A DNA stretch of 16,536 bases from assembly GCA_035354435.1 (NCBI GenBank), contig DAOQAY010000056.1:1-16536 (forward strand), in the 5' to 3' direction. The stretch is from JAKLDO01 sp035354435. Lineage in GTDB: Bacteria; UBP6; UBA1177. A program made the position numbers and the translations under genes. Shown here piece after piece: positions 7,734-14,526 of this stretch; position 1 is the stretch's first letter, and each line of letters begins with the position of its first letter. A model generated the notes under the pieces. That model saw nothing but the letters and a program-made list of their open reading frames with translations. It did no database searches and was not told the DNA's origin.

Positions 7734-8597
7734 ATGACAAAAGATACGGCGATAAAACTTTTTGAACAGAAAAAAGTGCGTTCGGTATGGAATGAGCAGG
7801 AAGAGAAATGGTACTTTTCAATTGTGGATGTTGTGGGGATTCTATCAGAAAGTGTTGATCCTCCGGCGTATTGGCGTAAACTTAAAGAACGATTAAAAAA
7901 AGAAGGGAACGAAACCGTGACAAATTGTCACGGTTTGAAAATGATTGCTGAAGACGGCAAGATGAGAACAACAGACATTGCAGATACAGAACAGTTGTTT
8001 AGGCTAATACAATCAATACCTTCACCAAAAGCCGAACCGTTTAAAATGTGGCTTGCAAAAGTGGGTCGTGAGCGGATGGATGAAATCGAAGATCCTGAAA
8101 TTGGACTTGACAGGATGATGGAAATCTATTTGCGGAAGGGTTATTCAAAAGAATGGATAAATCAGCGGCTGAAAAGCATTGAAATTCGCAAAGAACTAAC
8201 CGACGAATGGGAAAACAGAGGTGTTAAAAAAGGTGATGAATTTGCTATTCTGACTGATGAAATTTCAAAAGCGTGGAGTGGATTTACAACAAAAGAATAC
8301 AAAAATTACAAGGATTTGAAAAAAGAAAACCTCCGTGATCACATGACAAATCTTGAACTTGTGCTCAATATGCTGGCAGAAGCAACTACAACCGAAATAT
8401 CAAAAGAAAAAAAGCCTGACAATTTTGAAGAAAATAAGAAAATAGCAAAACAAGGCGGAACAATTGCCGGAAACACTCGCAAGGAAATTGAAGAAAAAAC
8501 AGGTAAAAAAGTAGTTTCAAAAAAAAATGCAAAAAAACTTGAATCGTCAACTGAAAACGGTGTGTTAAATCCACCGGATAAAAAGAAGAAGAGGTAG
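7734..8597 (+). CDS. BRO-N domain protein with DinD-like C-terminal region
   Basis: 287 residues from ATG 7734, 6 nt after GGAGAGG (7721-7727); the in-frame TTG at 7710 has no such site. Residues 10-110 are a BRO-N domain: VRSVWNEQEEKWYFSIVDVV, PPAYWRKLKERL, then FRLIQSIPSPKAEPFKMWLA. Residues 125-215 are helical and end in LKKENLRDHMTNLELVLNMLAEA, followed by TTEI, NKKIAKQGG and IAGNTRKEIEEKTGKKV. From memory this C-terminal pattern matches E. coli DinD, an SOS-induced protein reported to inhibit RecA strand exchange. BRO-N proteins also include phage antirepressors. The last 25 residues are Lys-rich and basic. A perfect palindrome falls within the codons for residues 60-68. Function is probably DNA-binding or DNA-damage related, but this is inferred from similarity only. 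Confidence 0.85.
   Translation: MTKDTAIKLFEQKKVRSVWNEQEEKWYFSIVDVVGILSESVDPPAYWRKLKERLKKEGNETVTNCHGLKMIAEDGKMRTTDIADTEQLFRLIQSIPSPKAEPFKMWLAKVGRERMDEIEDPEIGLDRMMEIYLRKGYSKEWINQRLKSIEIRKELTDEWENRGVKKGDEFAILTDEISKAWSGFTTKEYKNYKDLKKENLRDHMTNLELVLNMLAEATTTEISKEKKPDNFEENKKIAKQGGTIAGNTRKEIEEKTGKKVVSKKNAKKLESSTENGVLNPPDKKKKR
7912..7936. repeat. Perfect palindrome inside the BRO-N/DinD-like gene
   Basis: Left arm AAACCGTGACAA (7912-7923), centre A (7924), right arm TTGTCACGGTTT (7925-7936): 12 bp arms with no mismatch. It encodes residues 60-68 (ETVTNCHGL). It has no T-run after it, so it is not an obvious terminator. It could be an operator or an mRNA hairpin. Confidence 0.75.
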
Positions 8598-8619
8598 TTT
8601 TTAGACAAAATTTCAGGTT

Positions 8620-9312
8620 TTAAGGACTGTCCTTGTAATTGAAATAACCGAAACGCAGGTCAAAACCCATTGACGGACCGCTGATATCCCATGATGAGTA
8701 ATGGTCATGTTCATTTTCAAGCATTGCGGGAATTCTGTATGACATGTTAAGGCTTATCGCAAAGAATTTGGCTATTACAAAAAGGAATGAGATTTCAGGC
8801 TCCATTATAAAAAAGTCCTGATCATATGTCTCTCCGGCATCTAAAAAACCATAGTCACCGCCGTTTATACTTCCAAATCCGAAAAAATCCAAAGCTTCGA
8901 TCTTAAAGATCTTGGTGACCTGAAAAGTATATCCCAAAAAAATTCCGGCATAAAAAAAATCGAGATCCGGATCTTTAAAATCATTGCAAGCTTCTGTTCC
9001 ATCTCCACCCCAGCCATCAGAATCGCCAGAATAGTCTTCGTAAGAAACGCCTGCCTTTTTACAATTATAACTTATCGGATTGGTTAAAATTGATCCTGAG
9101 CCGCCAATTATAAAATTATTAAGTATAAACCCTCCTCGCAATGTAAGAAGCAAGGCAAAGTCGGAATTTTTGGAAAACGGGTTTTTGTCACCCAACGATG
9201 TAAATTTTAATGCCGGAGTTCCCCATCCGCCGAAAACCGGCTTTTTTGCCTCGACACCAAAACTGTAGGTGAAAATAATAAGTATCAGTATCAGGCTGGT
9301 GATTTTTTTCAT
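8620..9312 (-). CDS. Exported beta-barrel-like protein of unknown function
   Basis: 230 residues from ATG 9312, with TTGGAG upstream; the TTG at 9330 is less likely. Residues 1-22 are a clear signal peptide (MKKITSLILILIIFTYSFGV then EA). The mature part alternates hydrophobic and polar residues with many aromatics (FALLLTLRGGFILNNFIIGG, FYAGIFLGYTFQ, ISFLFVIAKFFAISLNMSYR, GFDLRFGYFNY), as in small outer-membrane barrels. A long Asp/Gly-rich segment at 85-108 lies between C84 and C109, which could form a disulfide-closed surface loop. The N-terminal motif GGWGTPALKFTSLGDKN after the signal peptide resembles a recurrent group of uncharacterised outer-membrane proteins. It converges on the BRO-N gene with a 22-nt gap and diverges from the tRNA-Val/thrS operon. 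No enzymatic motif is seen. Confidence 0.75.
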   Translation of the reverse strand: MKKITSLILILIIFTYSFGVEAKKPVFGGWGTPALKFTSLGDKNPFSKNSDFALLLTLRGGFILNNFIIGGSGSILTNPISYNCKKAGVSYEDYSGDSDGWGGDGTEACNDFKDPDLDFFYAGIFLGYTFQVTKIFKIEALDFFGFGSINGGDYGFLDAGETYDQDFFIMEPEISFLFVIAKFFAISLNMSYRIPAMLENEHDHYSSWDISGPSMGFDLRFGYFNYKDSP

Positions 9313-9347
9313 AACAGACTCCAAAGTCAATTCGGAAGTTTAGTAAA

Positions 9348-9416
9348 TGTTAAACCTTTTTTTTATCACAGCAAGTTTTAAAATTGTAAAACAATTGTTA
9401 ATTTAAGTGTTTAACA
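9348..9416. promoter_or_regulatory. Cluster of TGTTAA/TTAACA inverted motifs
   Basis: TGTTAAAC (9348-9355) and GTTTAACA (9409-9416) form an 8-bp inverted repeat. TTGTTAA (9395-9401) and TTAACAA (9411-9417) form another, next to the palindrome AACAATTGTT (9390-9399). They lie in the 241-nt divergent region between the exported protein gene and the thrS operon. The AT-richness makes chance likely, so an operator role is only a suggestion. Confidence 0.3.
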
Positions 9417-9441
9417 AAAAGAGAGATAGAAAACTTTTTTC

Positions 9442-9469
9442 TTGAGCCGAATTATTTTTCGAGTAGAAT
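9442..9469 (+). promoter_or_regulatory. Putative upstream sigma70 promoter of the tRNA-Val/thrS operon
   Basis: TTGAGC (9442-9447), a 16-nt spacer, then TAGAAT (9464-9469). This is a reasonable but imperfect match upstream of the stronger promoter at 9501. Confidence 0.4.
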
Positions 9470-9500
9470 CAATAAGTTACCCCCGATTTGGGAAAAAACA

Positions 9501-9529
9501 TTGACATTAAAGTTGCTAACTGCTATAAA
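9501..9529 (+). promoter_or_regulatory. Strong sigma70-like promoter for tRNA-Val and thrS
   Basis: A perfect -35 TTGACA (9501-9506), a 17-nt spacer and -10 TATAAA (9524-9529). Transcription would begin near 9536, about 18 nt before the tRNA. No terminator is visible between the tRNA and thrS, so this promoter probably drives both. Confidence 0.75.
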
Positions 9530-9553
9530 AACCAGCACTTTTTCCTTTTCTGG

Positions 9554-9628
9554 GGGCTCGTAGCTCAGCGGGAGAGCACTGCTTTGACGTAGCAGGGGCC
9601 AGTGGTTCGATCCCACTCGGGCCTACCA
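9554..9628 (+). tRNA. tRNA-Val (anticodon GAC)
   Basis: 75 nt with the 3' CCA encoded. The acceptor stem is GGGCTCG/CGGGCCT, the D stem GCTC/GAGC, the anticodon stem CTGCT/AGCAG around loop TTGACGT (anticodon GAC at 9586-9588), and the T arm AGTGG-TTCGATC-CCACT. A73 precedes CCA. Two acceptor pairs are wobble: G1-U72 and U5-G68. The unusual G1-U72 deserves checking, but the fold is otherwise complete. thrS starts only 28 nt downstream. Confidence 0.93.
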
Positions 9629-9656
9629 TGGGATAGTGTTGTTTTAAGAGGTGTGT

Positions 9657-11570
9657 ATGTTTGAAATCATCCTTCCTGACGGCAAGAAGGTAAGTTCCGA
9701 AAGAAACGAAAGCTGGCTGGAATTCATTAAAAAAGAGATCGGCGAAGGTCTTGCGAAAGCGGCAGTAGCTGTTTCAATAAACGGAAAAGCTGTCGATGTA
9801 ACTTCAATCGTTGAAAGTGGCAACATGACCGTAATTACTGCCAAAAACCCTGAAGGCGTTGAAATAATCAGGCACTCCGCTTCACATGTTATGGCTGATG
9901 CCGTCCAGAAGCTGTTTCCCGGCACAAAAGTTACGATAGGTCCTGCAATAGAGAACGGATTCTATTATGATTTTGATTCACCTCACCGTTTTTCTCAGGA
10001 TGATTTTGAAGCAATAGAAAAGAAAATGAATGAGATCGTTAAAGCAAAGTCACCATTCATCAGAAAGGAAGTTTCAAAGGAAGATGCGATAGCGCTCTTT
10101 ACCAAAATGGGCGAAACATACAAAGTTGAAATAATTGAAGATCTCGGCGAGCCTGTAGTTTCTTTGTATACTCACGGCGACTTCGTTGATCTCTGCCGCG
10201 GACCTCATGTTCCGGATACCGGATTTATTAAAGCTTTCAAACTCATGTCTGTCGCCGGTGCATACTGGAGAGGCGATGAAAAAAACGCAATGCTTCAGAG
10301 GCTTTATGCAACTGCTTTTGCAACAAAAGATGCCCTTGATGCCCACATAAAAATGCTCGAAGAGGCGAAAGAACGCGATCACAGAAAGCTCGGTGCAGAC
10401 CTTGATCTGTTCGAATTTTCTGAAAGTGTCGGCGGCGGACTTGTTCTCTGGACTCCAAACGGCGGTGTAGTAAGAACTGTTGTGGAGAATTTCTGGAGAA
10501 AACAGCATGTCCGTAACGGCTATGATCTTGTTTTCACTCCGCATATCGGCAGAAGTCTTCTGTGGGAGACAAGCGGACATCTCGGTTTCTATAAAGACGG
10601 CATGTACAATCCGATGGACATTGACGGCGAAGATTATTATGTCAAACCGATGAACTGTCCTTTCCATGTCATGCTATACAAAAGAAAAAAATGGAGCTAT
10701 CGCGAGTTTCCGTTCAGATGGGCAGAACTCGGGACAGTTTACAGATATGAAAAGTCAGGAACTTTGAACGGACTGAAAAGAGTTCGCGGATTTACACAGG
10801 ATGATGCACATCTTTTTTGTAGACTCGACCAGCTTGAAGCAGAGATAAAAAGAGTTCTCGATTTTTCTCTTTTCATGCTTAAAAGCTTCGAATTCAATGC
10901 GTTTAAAATGTTCCTGAGCACCCGTCCCGAAAAATATGTCGGCGACATCGAAGTATGGAACAAAGCTGAAGATGCTCTCAGAAAAACTCTTGAAAAATCA
11001 GGTCTTCTCTGGGAGACCAACGAGGGTGACGGTGCTTTCTACGGTCCTAAAATAGACATCAACATAACTGATTCAATAGGCAGATTGTGGCAGCTGTCGA
11101 CGATACAGGTCGACTTCAATCTTCCGGAAAGATTTAACATTTCCTACACCGGAGATGACAATCTTGAACATAGACCGATAATGATCCACAGAGCGCTTCT
11201 CGGTTCGATCGAGAGATTTTTCGGTGTTCTCATTGAACATTTTAAAGGCGCTTTCCCGCTCTGGCTTTCACCTGTTCAGGTTGTTGTAATGCCTGTTTCA
11301 GATAAACATACTGAAACTGCTGACAGGTTCCGCCGGATGCTGGTTGAGAACGGACTGAGAGTTAAATTTGACGACAGAAACGAAAAGATAGGTTACAAAA
11401 TCCGCGAATGGTCTGTTCAGAAAGCTCCTTATATTGTTGTCATCGGTGACAATGAAGCAGATCTGAAGACCGTCACTGTCAGGAAGAGAGGCGGAGAACA
11501 GGAAACAATAAGTGTTGCTGAATTTATTGATGATTTGAATAAACAGAACTATAACGGAGTTTATTATTGA
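9657..11570 (+). CDS. thrS: Threonyl-tRNA synthetase
   Basis: 637 residues, full length for the bacterial enzyme, which charges tRNA-Thr with threonine in the cytosol. ATG 9657 follows AAGAGG by 5 nt; the GTG at 9651 overlaps that site. Domains in order are TGS (1-62), the editing domain with HSASH (H73, H77) and CRGPH (C180, H184), and the class II catalytic core with motif 2 RYEKSG...RVRGFTQDD and motif 3 HRALLGSIERF. An anticodon-binding domain begins near 536 (PVQVVVMPVS). The zinc ligands by position are C334 (MNCPFH), H384 (DDAH) and H511 (MIHRA), essentially as in E. coli. It is cotranscribed behind tRNA-Val and overlaps the infC start. No T-box or other leader control is seen: the tRNA occupies the leader position. 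Confidence 0.98.
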   Translation: MFEIILPDGKKVSSERNESWLEFIKKEIGEGLAKAAVAVSINGKAVDVTSIVESGNMTVITAKNPEGVEIIRHSASHVMADAVQKLFPGTKVTIGPAIENGFYYDFDSPHRFSQDDFEAIEKKMNEIVKAKSPFIRKEVSKEDAIALFTKMGETYKVEIIEDLGEPVVSLYTHGDFVDLCRGPHVPDTGFIKAFKLMSVAGAYWRGDEKNAMLQRLYATAFATKDALDAHIKMLEEAKERDHRKLGADLDLFEFSESVGGGLVLWTPNGGVVRTVVENFWRKQHVRNGYDLVFTPHIGRSLLWETSGHLGFYKDGMYNPMDIDGEDYYVKPMNCPFHVMLYKRKKWSYREFPFRWAELGTVYRYEKSGTLNGLKRVRGFTQDDAHLFCRLDQLEAEIKRVLDFSLFMLKSFEFNAFKMFLSTRPEKYVGDIEVWNKAEDALRKTLEKSGLLWETNEGDGAFYGPKIDINITDSIGRLWQLSTIQVDFNLPERFNISYTGDDNLEHRPIMIHRALLGSIERFFGVLIEHFKGAFPLWLSPVQVVVMPVSDKHTETADRFRRMLVENGLRVKFDDRNEKIGYKIREWSVQKAPYIVVIGDNEADLKTVTVRKRGGEQETISVAEFIDDLNKQNYNGVYY

Positions 11571-12118
11571 TTAAAAACACCAAAGCCGAAGCGACTGCAG
11601 CTCCTCAGGGTGTCGGACTTGTTAATGAAACAATAAAGTCACCTTCGATGAGAGTTATCAATCCGGCCGGTGAAGTGCTGGGTGTTCTTACAAAAAGGGA
11701 AGCTTTGGAAAAAGCTAGAGAATTCGGGCTTGATCTCGTTTGTGTTTCCCCGAACACGGATCCTGTTGTCTGTAAGATCATGGATTACGGCAAACACCTT
11801 TACAAGATGAAGAAAAAGGCTAAAAAAGCCAAGGCGAATCAGGTTGTTGTCGAGATTAAAGAATTGAAAATCAGGCCTAATACCGACACGCATGACCTTA
11901 TGACTAAAGTCCGTCAAGCCAAGAAATTCCTCGATGATGGAAACAAAGTCAAATTCACCGTATTCTTCAGAGGCAGAGAAATTATGTTTGCTGAAAAAGC
12001 GCTTGAAAATCTCAATCTTATAGTCAAAGAACTTGGCGGAGAGGATGCTCTTCAGATTGAGCTGGACAGTGTTGTAAAAAATAAAAGAATGACAATGATG
12101 GTTTCACAGAAAAATTGA
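11567..12118 (+). CDS. infC: Translation initiation factor IF-3 (non-AUG start)
   Basis: 183 residues if TTG 11567 is the start, placed 7 nt after GGAG (11556-11559) and overlapping the thrS stop as TTGA. The next codon, ATT (11570), is the alternative. An in-frame stop lies at 11552, and no ATG or GTG occurs before codon 28, which lies after the conserved LVNE segment that IF-3 needs, so a rare start codon is required. The N-domain contains GEVLGVLTKREALEKA, DLVCVSPNTDPVVCKIMDYGK and a basic linker (YKMKKKAKKAKANQ). The C-domain contains EIKELKIRPNTDTHD and KVKFTVFFRGREI. The protein binds the 30S subunit and checks start codons. E. coli infC uses AUU, which lets IF-3 repress its own synthesis; a similar loop is plausible here. 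Confidence 0.95.
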   Translation: MIKNTKAEATAAPQGVGLVNETIKSPSMRVINPAGEVLGVLTKREALEKAREFGLDLVCVSPNTDPVVCKIMDYGKHLYKMKKKAKKAKANQVVVEIKELKIRPNTDTHDLMTKVRQAKKFLDDGNKVKFTVFFRGREIMFAEKALENLNLIVKELGGEDALQIELDSVVKNKRMTMMVSQKN

Positions 12119-12131
12119 AGGAGAGATTGCT

Positions 12132-12329
12132 ATGCCCAAAATGAAAACCAATAGAGCCGCAGCAAAAAGAGTTAAAGCTAACGGCAGCGGCGGACTTAAA
12201 AGATGGCATGCTTTTAAAAGCCACATTCTTACAAAAAAGACCCGCAAAAGGAAAAGAGATCTCAGAAAGGGTCTTTTGATCACAGGATGTGATGTTCCCG
12301 CATTTAAGAAACTTCTGCCCTATTCGTAA
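12132..12329 (+). CDS. rpmI: Ribosomal protein bL35
   Basis: 65 residues, the normal size, beginning MPKMKTNRAAAKRVKANGSG and rich in Lys and Arg, with the conserved HILTKKTRKRKRDLRK segment. It is a structural protein of the 50S subunit. AAGGAGAG precedes ATG 12132. It lies 13 nt after infC and 15 nt before rplT, the conserved infC-rpmI-rplT order. In enterobacteria and Bacillus this trio is controlled by L20 binding to mRNA or by leader structures; no such leader could be picked out here. Confidence 0.98.
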   Translation: MPKMKTNRAAAKRVKANGSGGLKRWHAFKSHILTKKTRKRKRDLRKGLLITGCDVPAFKKLLPYS

Positions 12330-12344
12330 ATTAAGGAGTTCGTA

Positions 12345-12698
12345 ATGAGAGTTAAAAGAGGATTTAAAGCAAAAAGAAGAAGAGCCACAATAATGAATGC
12401 GGCTAAAGGCAACTTCCAGTCAAGGTCAAGAACCTACAGAGTTGCTAAAGAGACAGTTGAAAGGGGCTGGGCCTATGCTTTTGCTCACAGAAAACTGAAA
12501 AAGAGGGAATTCAGAAAACTCTGGATAACAAGAATAAATGCCGCTGTCAGAGAAAGAGGGCTTACATATTCTACATTTATCAATATGTTGAATACAGCTA
12601 AAATTGACATCGATAGAAAAGTTCTTGCTTTCCTTGCAATGGAAGATCCCAAGGCTTTCGATAAGGTGATCGAAGAAGCTAGAAGTGTTAACGGATAA
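12345..12698 (+). CDS. rplT: Ribosomal protein bL20
   Basis: 117 residues, close to the usual 117-120. Family signatures are MRVKRGFKAKRRR at the start, AKGNFQSRSRTYRVAKETV, and RKLWITRINAAVRERGLTYSTF in the globular domain. The common MARVKRG start is shortened by one residue to MRVKRG. The protein binds 23S rRNA early in 50S assembly and in several bacteria represses its own operon. AAGGAG lies before ATG 12345. The stop (12696-12698) is 13 nt before the IHF/HU gene. pheS and pheT, which follow rplT in many genomes, are absent. Confidence 0.98.
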   Translation: MRVKRGFKAKRRRATIMNAAKGNFQSRSRTYRVAKETVERGWAYAFAHRKLKKREFRKLWITRINAAVRERGLTYSTFINMLNTAKIDIDRKVLAFLAMEDPKAFDKVIEEARSVNG

Positions 12699-12711
12699 TT
12701 GGGGGACAAAA

Positions 12712-12999
12712 ATGAGCGTAACAAAAGTAGAGCTTGCTGAACTTGTTTATGAGCAGATGAAGGTTGACAAGAGAAGAGCTGCTGAGCTGGTTGACATGTT
12801 CTTTGAGGAACTCAAGACAGGTCTTGCAAAAGATGGTGAGATCCAGATCAGCGGGTTCGGAAAATTCGTAGTTAAGAAGAAAAAAGAAAGAAAAGGTCGC
12901 AATCCTCAGACAAATAAACCGTTGACTATCAGCGAACGCAAAGTGGCTAATTTCCATCACAGCCAGGTGCTCAAAGATAGACTCAATAACAAAAAATAA
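12712..12999 (+). CDS. IHF/HU-family DNA-bending protein
   Basis: 95 residues from ATG 12712, 5 nt after GGGGGA; an in-frame GTG at 12685 inside rplT is less likely. It shows the whole DNABII fold: a helical N-terminus (VTKVELAELVYEQMKVDKRRAAELVDMFF), the ISGFGKFVVKKKKERKGRNP core with the beta-arm proline that intercalates DNA, and ISERKVANFHHSQVLKDRLN at the end. Its place at the end of the rplT operon matches ihfA in many Proteobacteria, where pheST usually intervene, and the sequence leans to the IHF-alpha type. HU cannot be excluded. It probably organises the nucleoid and bends DNA at promoters or recombination sites. Confidence 0.93.
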   Translation: MSVTKVELAELVYEQMKVDKRRAAELVDMFFEELKTGLAKDGEIQISGFGKFVVKKKKERKGRNPQTNKPLTISERKVANFHHSQVLKDRLNNKK

Positions 13000-13035
13000 T
13001 CATAAAACTCTCTTTATTGAGAGCTTATGAAAGGT

Positions 13036-13113
13036 CGGGATGTAGCGCAGCCTGGGTAGCGTACTTGAATGGGGTTCAAGTGGTCGCTGGTTCAAATCCA
13101 GTCATCCCGACCA
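13036..13113 (+). tRNA. tRNA-Pro (anticodon GGG)
   Basis: 78 nt with encoded CCA. The acceptor stem is CGGGATG/CATCCCG with C1-G72, usual for bacterial tRNA-Pro. The D stem is GCGC/GCGT (one G-U), the anticodon stem CTTGA/TCAAG with loop ATGGGGT (anticodon GGG at 13071-13073), and the T arm GCTGG-TTCAAAT-CCAGT. A73 precedes CCA. It sits 36 nt after the IHF/HU stop and 14 nt before the surE start codon. Confidence 0.95.
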
Positions 13114-13127
13114 CTATTTAGTTTATT

Positions 13128-13910
13128 GTGAAAAACAGAATATTTTTAACTAATGACGACGGTGTATATGCCGGCGGACTGAACGCTCTTGAAGCGGTTT
13201 TAACAGAAAGGAATATTCCGTTCTTCACAACAGCTCCAATGCATGAAAACAGCGGAGCAGGTCATTCAATAACTCTCGAAAAGCCTCTTCGTGCAAAGAA
13301 AATAGATGAAAATCGTTATGCAGTTACCGGAACTCCGACTGATGCGGTATTTCTGGGACTTCATTCTTTGAGCGATTCCAAACCCAGATTTGCCATTTCA
13401 GGGATAAACAGGGGCGGAAATCTTGCCAATGATATTACTTATTCAGGAACAGTTGCAGCTGCAATAGAGACTTTTTATAACGGCATAACTTCTTTTGCAG
13501 TTTCGCTTTATATTGAAGATTACACCTCTTTTTCTGAAGATACATACAAAGCTGCCGCAGAAATATTTTTTGATCGTGTTATTCCTGAGATCGAATTACA
13601 GATCGGCGTAGAAAATCTTTATTCAGCACCGTATCTGTTTAACATAAATATCCCAGATTCTGTTTGTGACGGTAAAAAGCATGAAATTAAATGGACGCAT
13701 CTTGGAAAAAGGCATTACGGCGGTGAAGTTATAAAAAGGCTTGACCCGAGAGGGCATGAATACTACTGGATAGGCGGAACTCAGAATCTTTTCAGCGATA
13801 TTGCCGGTAGCGACTGCAATGCTGTAACTGAAGGCTCAATATCGATAACTCCTCTTCTTATTCAAATGACAGATGAAATTTTATTACAAAATATCAGGAA
13901 AAAGAAATGA
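13128..13910 (+). CDS. surE: 5'-nucleotidase SurE
   Basis: 260 residues from GTG 13128, within the usual 250-260. SurE is a metal-dependent nucleoside 5'-monophosphate phosphatase, often with exopolyphosphatase activity, linked to stationary-phase survival. The divalent-metal site is visible as D10/D11 in LTNDDGV, S42 in NSGAGHS and N94 in ISGINRGGN. Conserved VTGTPTDAV and YSGTVAAAIE also fit. The start is fixed by homology: the N-terminal beta strand leads straight into NDDG. No Shine-Dalgarno is seen, and only 14 nt separate the start codon from the end of tRNA-Pro, so the mRNA leader after tRNA processing would be very short. It shares ATGA with the next gene and is probably translationally coupled to it. 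Confidence 0.96.
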   Translation: MKNRIFLTNDDGVYAGGLNALEAVLTERNIPFFTTAPMHENSGAGHSITLEKPLRAKKIDENRYAVTGTPTDAVFLGLHSLSDSKPRFAISGINRGGNLANDITYSGTVAAAIETFYNGITSFAVSLYIEDYTSFSEDTYKAAAEIFFDRVIPEIELQIGVENLYSAPYLFNINIPDSVCDGKKHEIKWTHLGKRHYGGEVIKRLDPRGHEYYWIGGTQNLFSDIAGSDCNAVTEGSISITPLLIQMTDEILLQNIRKKK

Positions 13911-14521
13911 CAGTTGAAACAAAAAAAAAGAACATTGTCCGCAGACTTTATGACTGGGTGCTTCACTGGGCTGATACAAAATACGGAACACCGGCTCTTG
14001 CAACTCTTTCTTTTGCAGAATCAAGCTTTTTCCCTGTTCCGCCTGATGTTCTTTTGATCGCTCTCAATATGGGTAAACCAAAAAAATCCTTCTATTACGC
14101 ACTTGTTTGTTCAATTGCTTCGATTGTCGGAGGTATGCTGGGATACTACATAGGAGCAGGACTCTGGAGTCTTCTTTCCGGAATCTTTTTTTCATATATT
14201 CCGGGGTTTACCCCCGAGATTTTTGCAAAAGTGCAGGGAATGTATAACGAATATGGTTTTGCGGCGGTTCTTATTGCCGGATTCACTCCGATACCATATA
14301 AGGTTTTTACAATTTCAAGCGGCGTCTTCGGGATGAGTTTTCCACTTTTTGTGCTTGCTTCAGTTATTTCCCGTTCCGCAAGGTTTTTTATTGTCAGTGC
14401 GATGATCTATTTTTTCGGAGAACCTATCAAGAAGTTCATTGATAAATATTTCAACCTTCTTTCCGGAGCTTTTGTTGTACTTATAATTTTAGGTTTTTTC
14501 GCAATAAAATATCTGTTCTGA
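13907..14521 (+). CDS. YqaA/DedA-like (VTT domain) inner-membrane protein
   Basis: 204 residues. ATG 13907 overlaps the surE stop as ATGA, with AGGAAAAAG upstream in surE. It has several hydrophobic segments, at about 30-52, 62-92, 115-155 and 158-203. YqaA/VTT features are an acidic residue before a proline-rich re-entrant turn (FAESSFFPVPPDVLL), GGMLGYYIGAG, AGFTPIPYKVFTISSGVFGM, and SRSARFFIVSAMIYFFGEP. DedA/VTT proteins are now linked to lipid scrambling or flippase activity and to membrane homeostasis. YqaA itself is poorly characterised, so the role here is inferred. It converges with the CPBP gene, with only 5 nt between the stops and no visible terminator. Confidence 0.88.
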   Translation: MTVETKKKNIVRRLYDWVLHWADTKYGTPALATLSFAESSFFPVPPDVLLIALNMGKPKKSFYYALVCSIASIVGGMLGYYIGAGLWSLLSGIFFSYIPGFTPEIFAKVQGMYNEYGFAAVLIAGFTPIPYKVFTISSGVFGMSFPLFVLASVISRSARFFIVSAMIYFFGEPIKKFIDKYFNLLSGAFVVLIILGFFAIKYLF

Positions 14522-14526
14522 TCTCA

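Noticed and set aside
8622..8634. Hairpin AAGGAC-T-GTCCTT between the BRO-N and exported protein genes as a terminator
   Set aside because: The arms are only 6 bp and no T-run follows on either strand; the element overlaps the end of the exported protein gene.
10074..10667. 197-codon open frame antisense to thrS
   Set aside because: It is a shadow of thrS codon bias: Cys/His/Phe-rich with no recognisable motif, and thrS is certain.
13008..13023. CTCTC-TTTATT-GAGAG after the IHF/HU gene as a terminator
   Set aside because: Five-bp stem with no T-run, and tRNA-Pro follows closely, so read-through seems equally likely.
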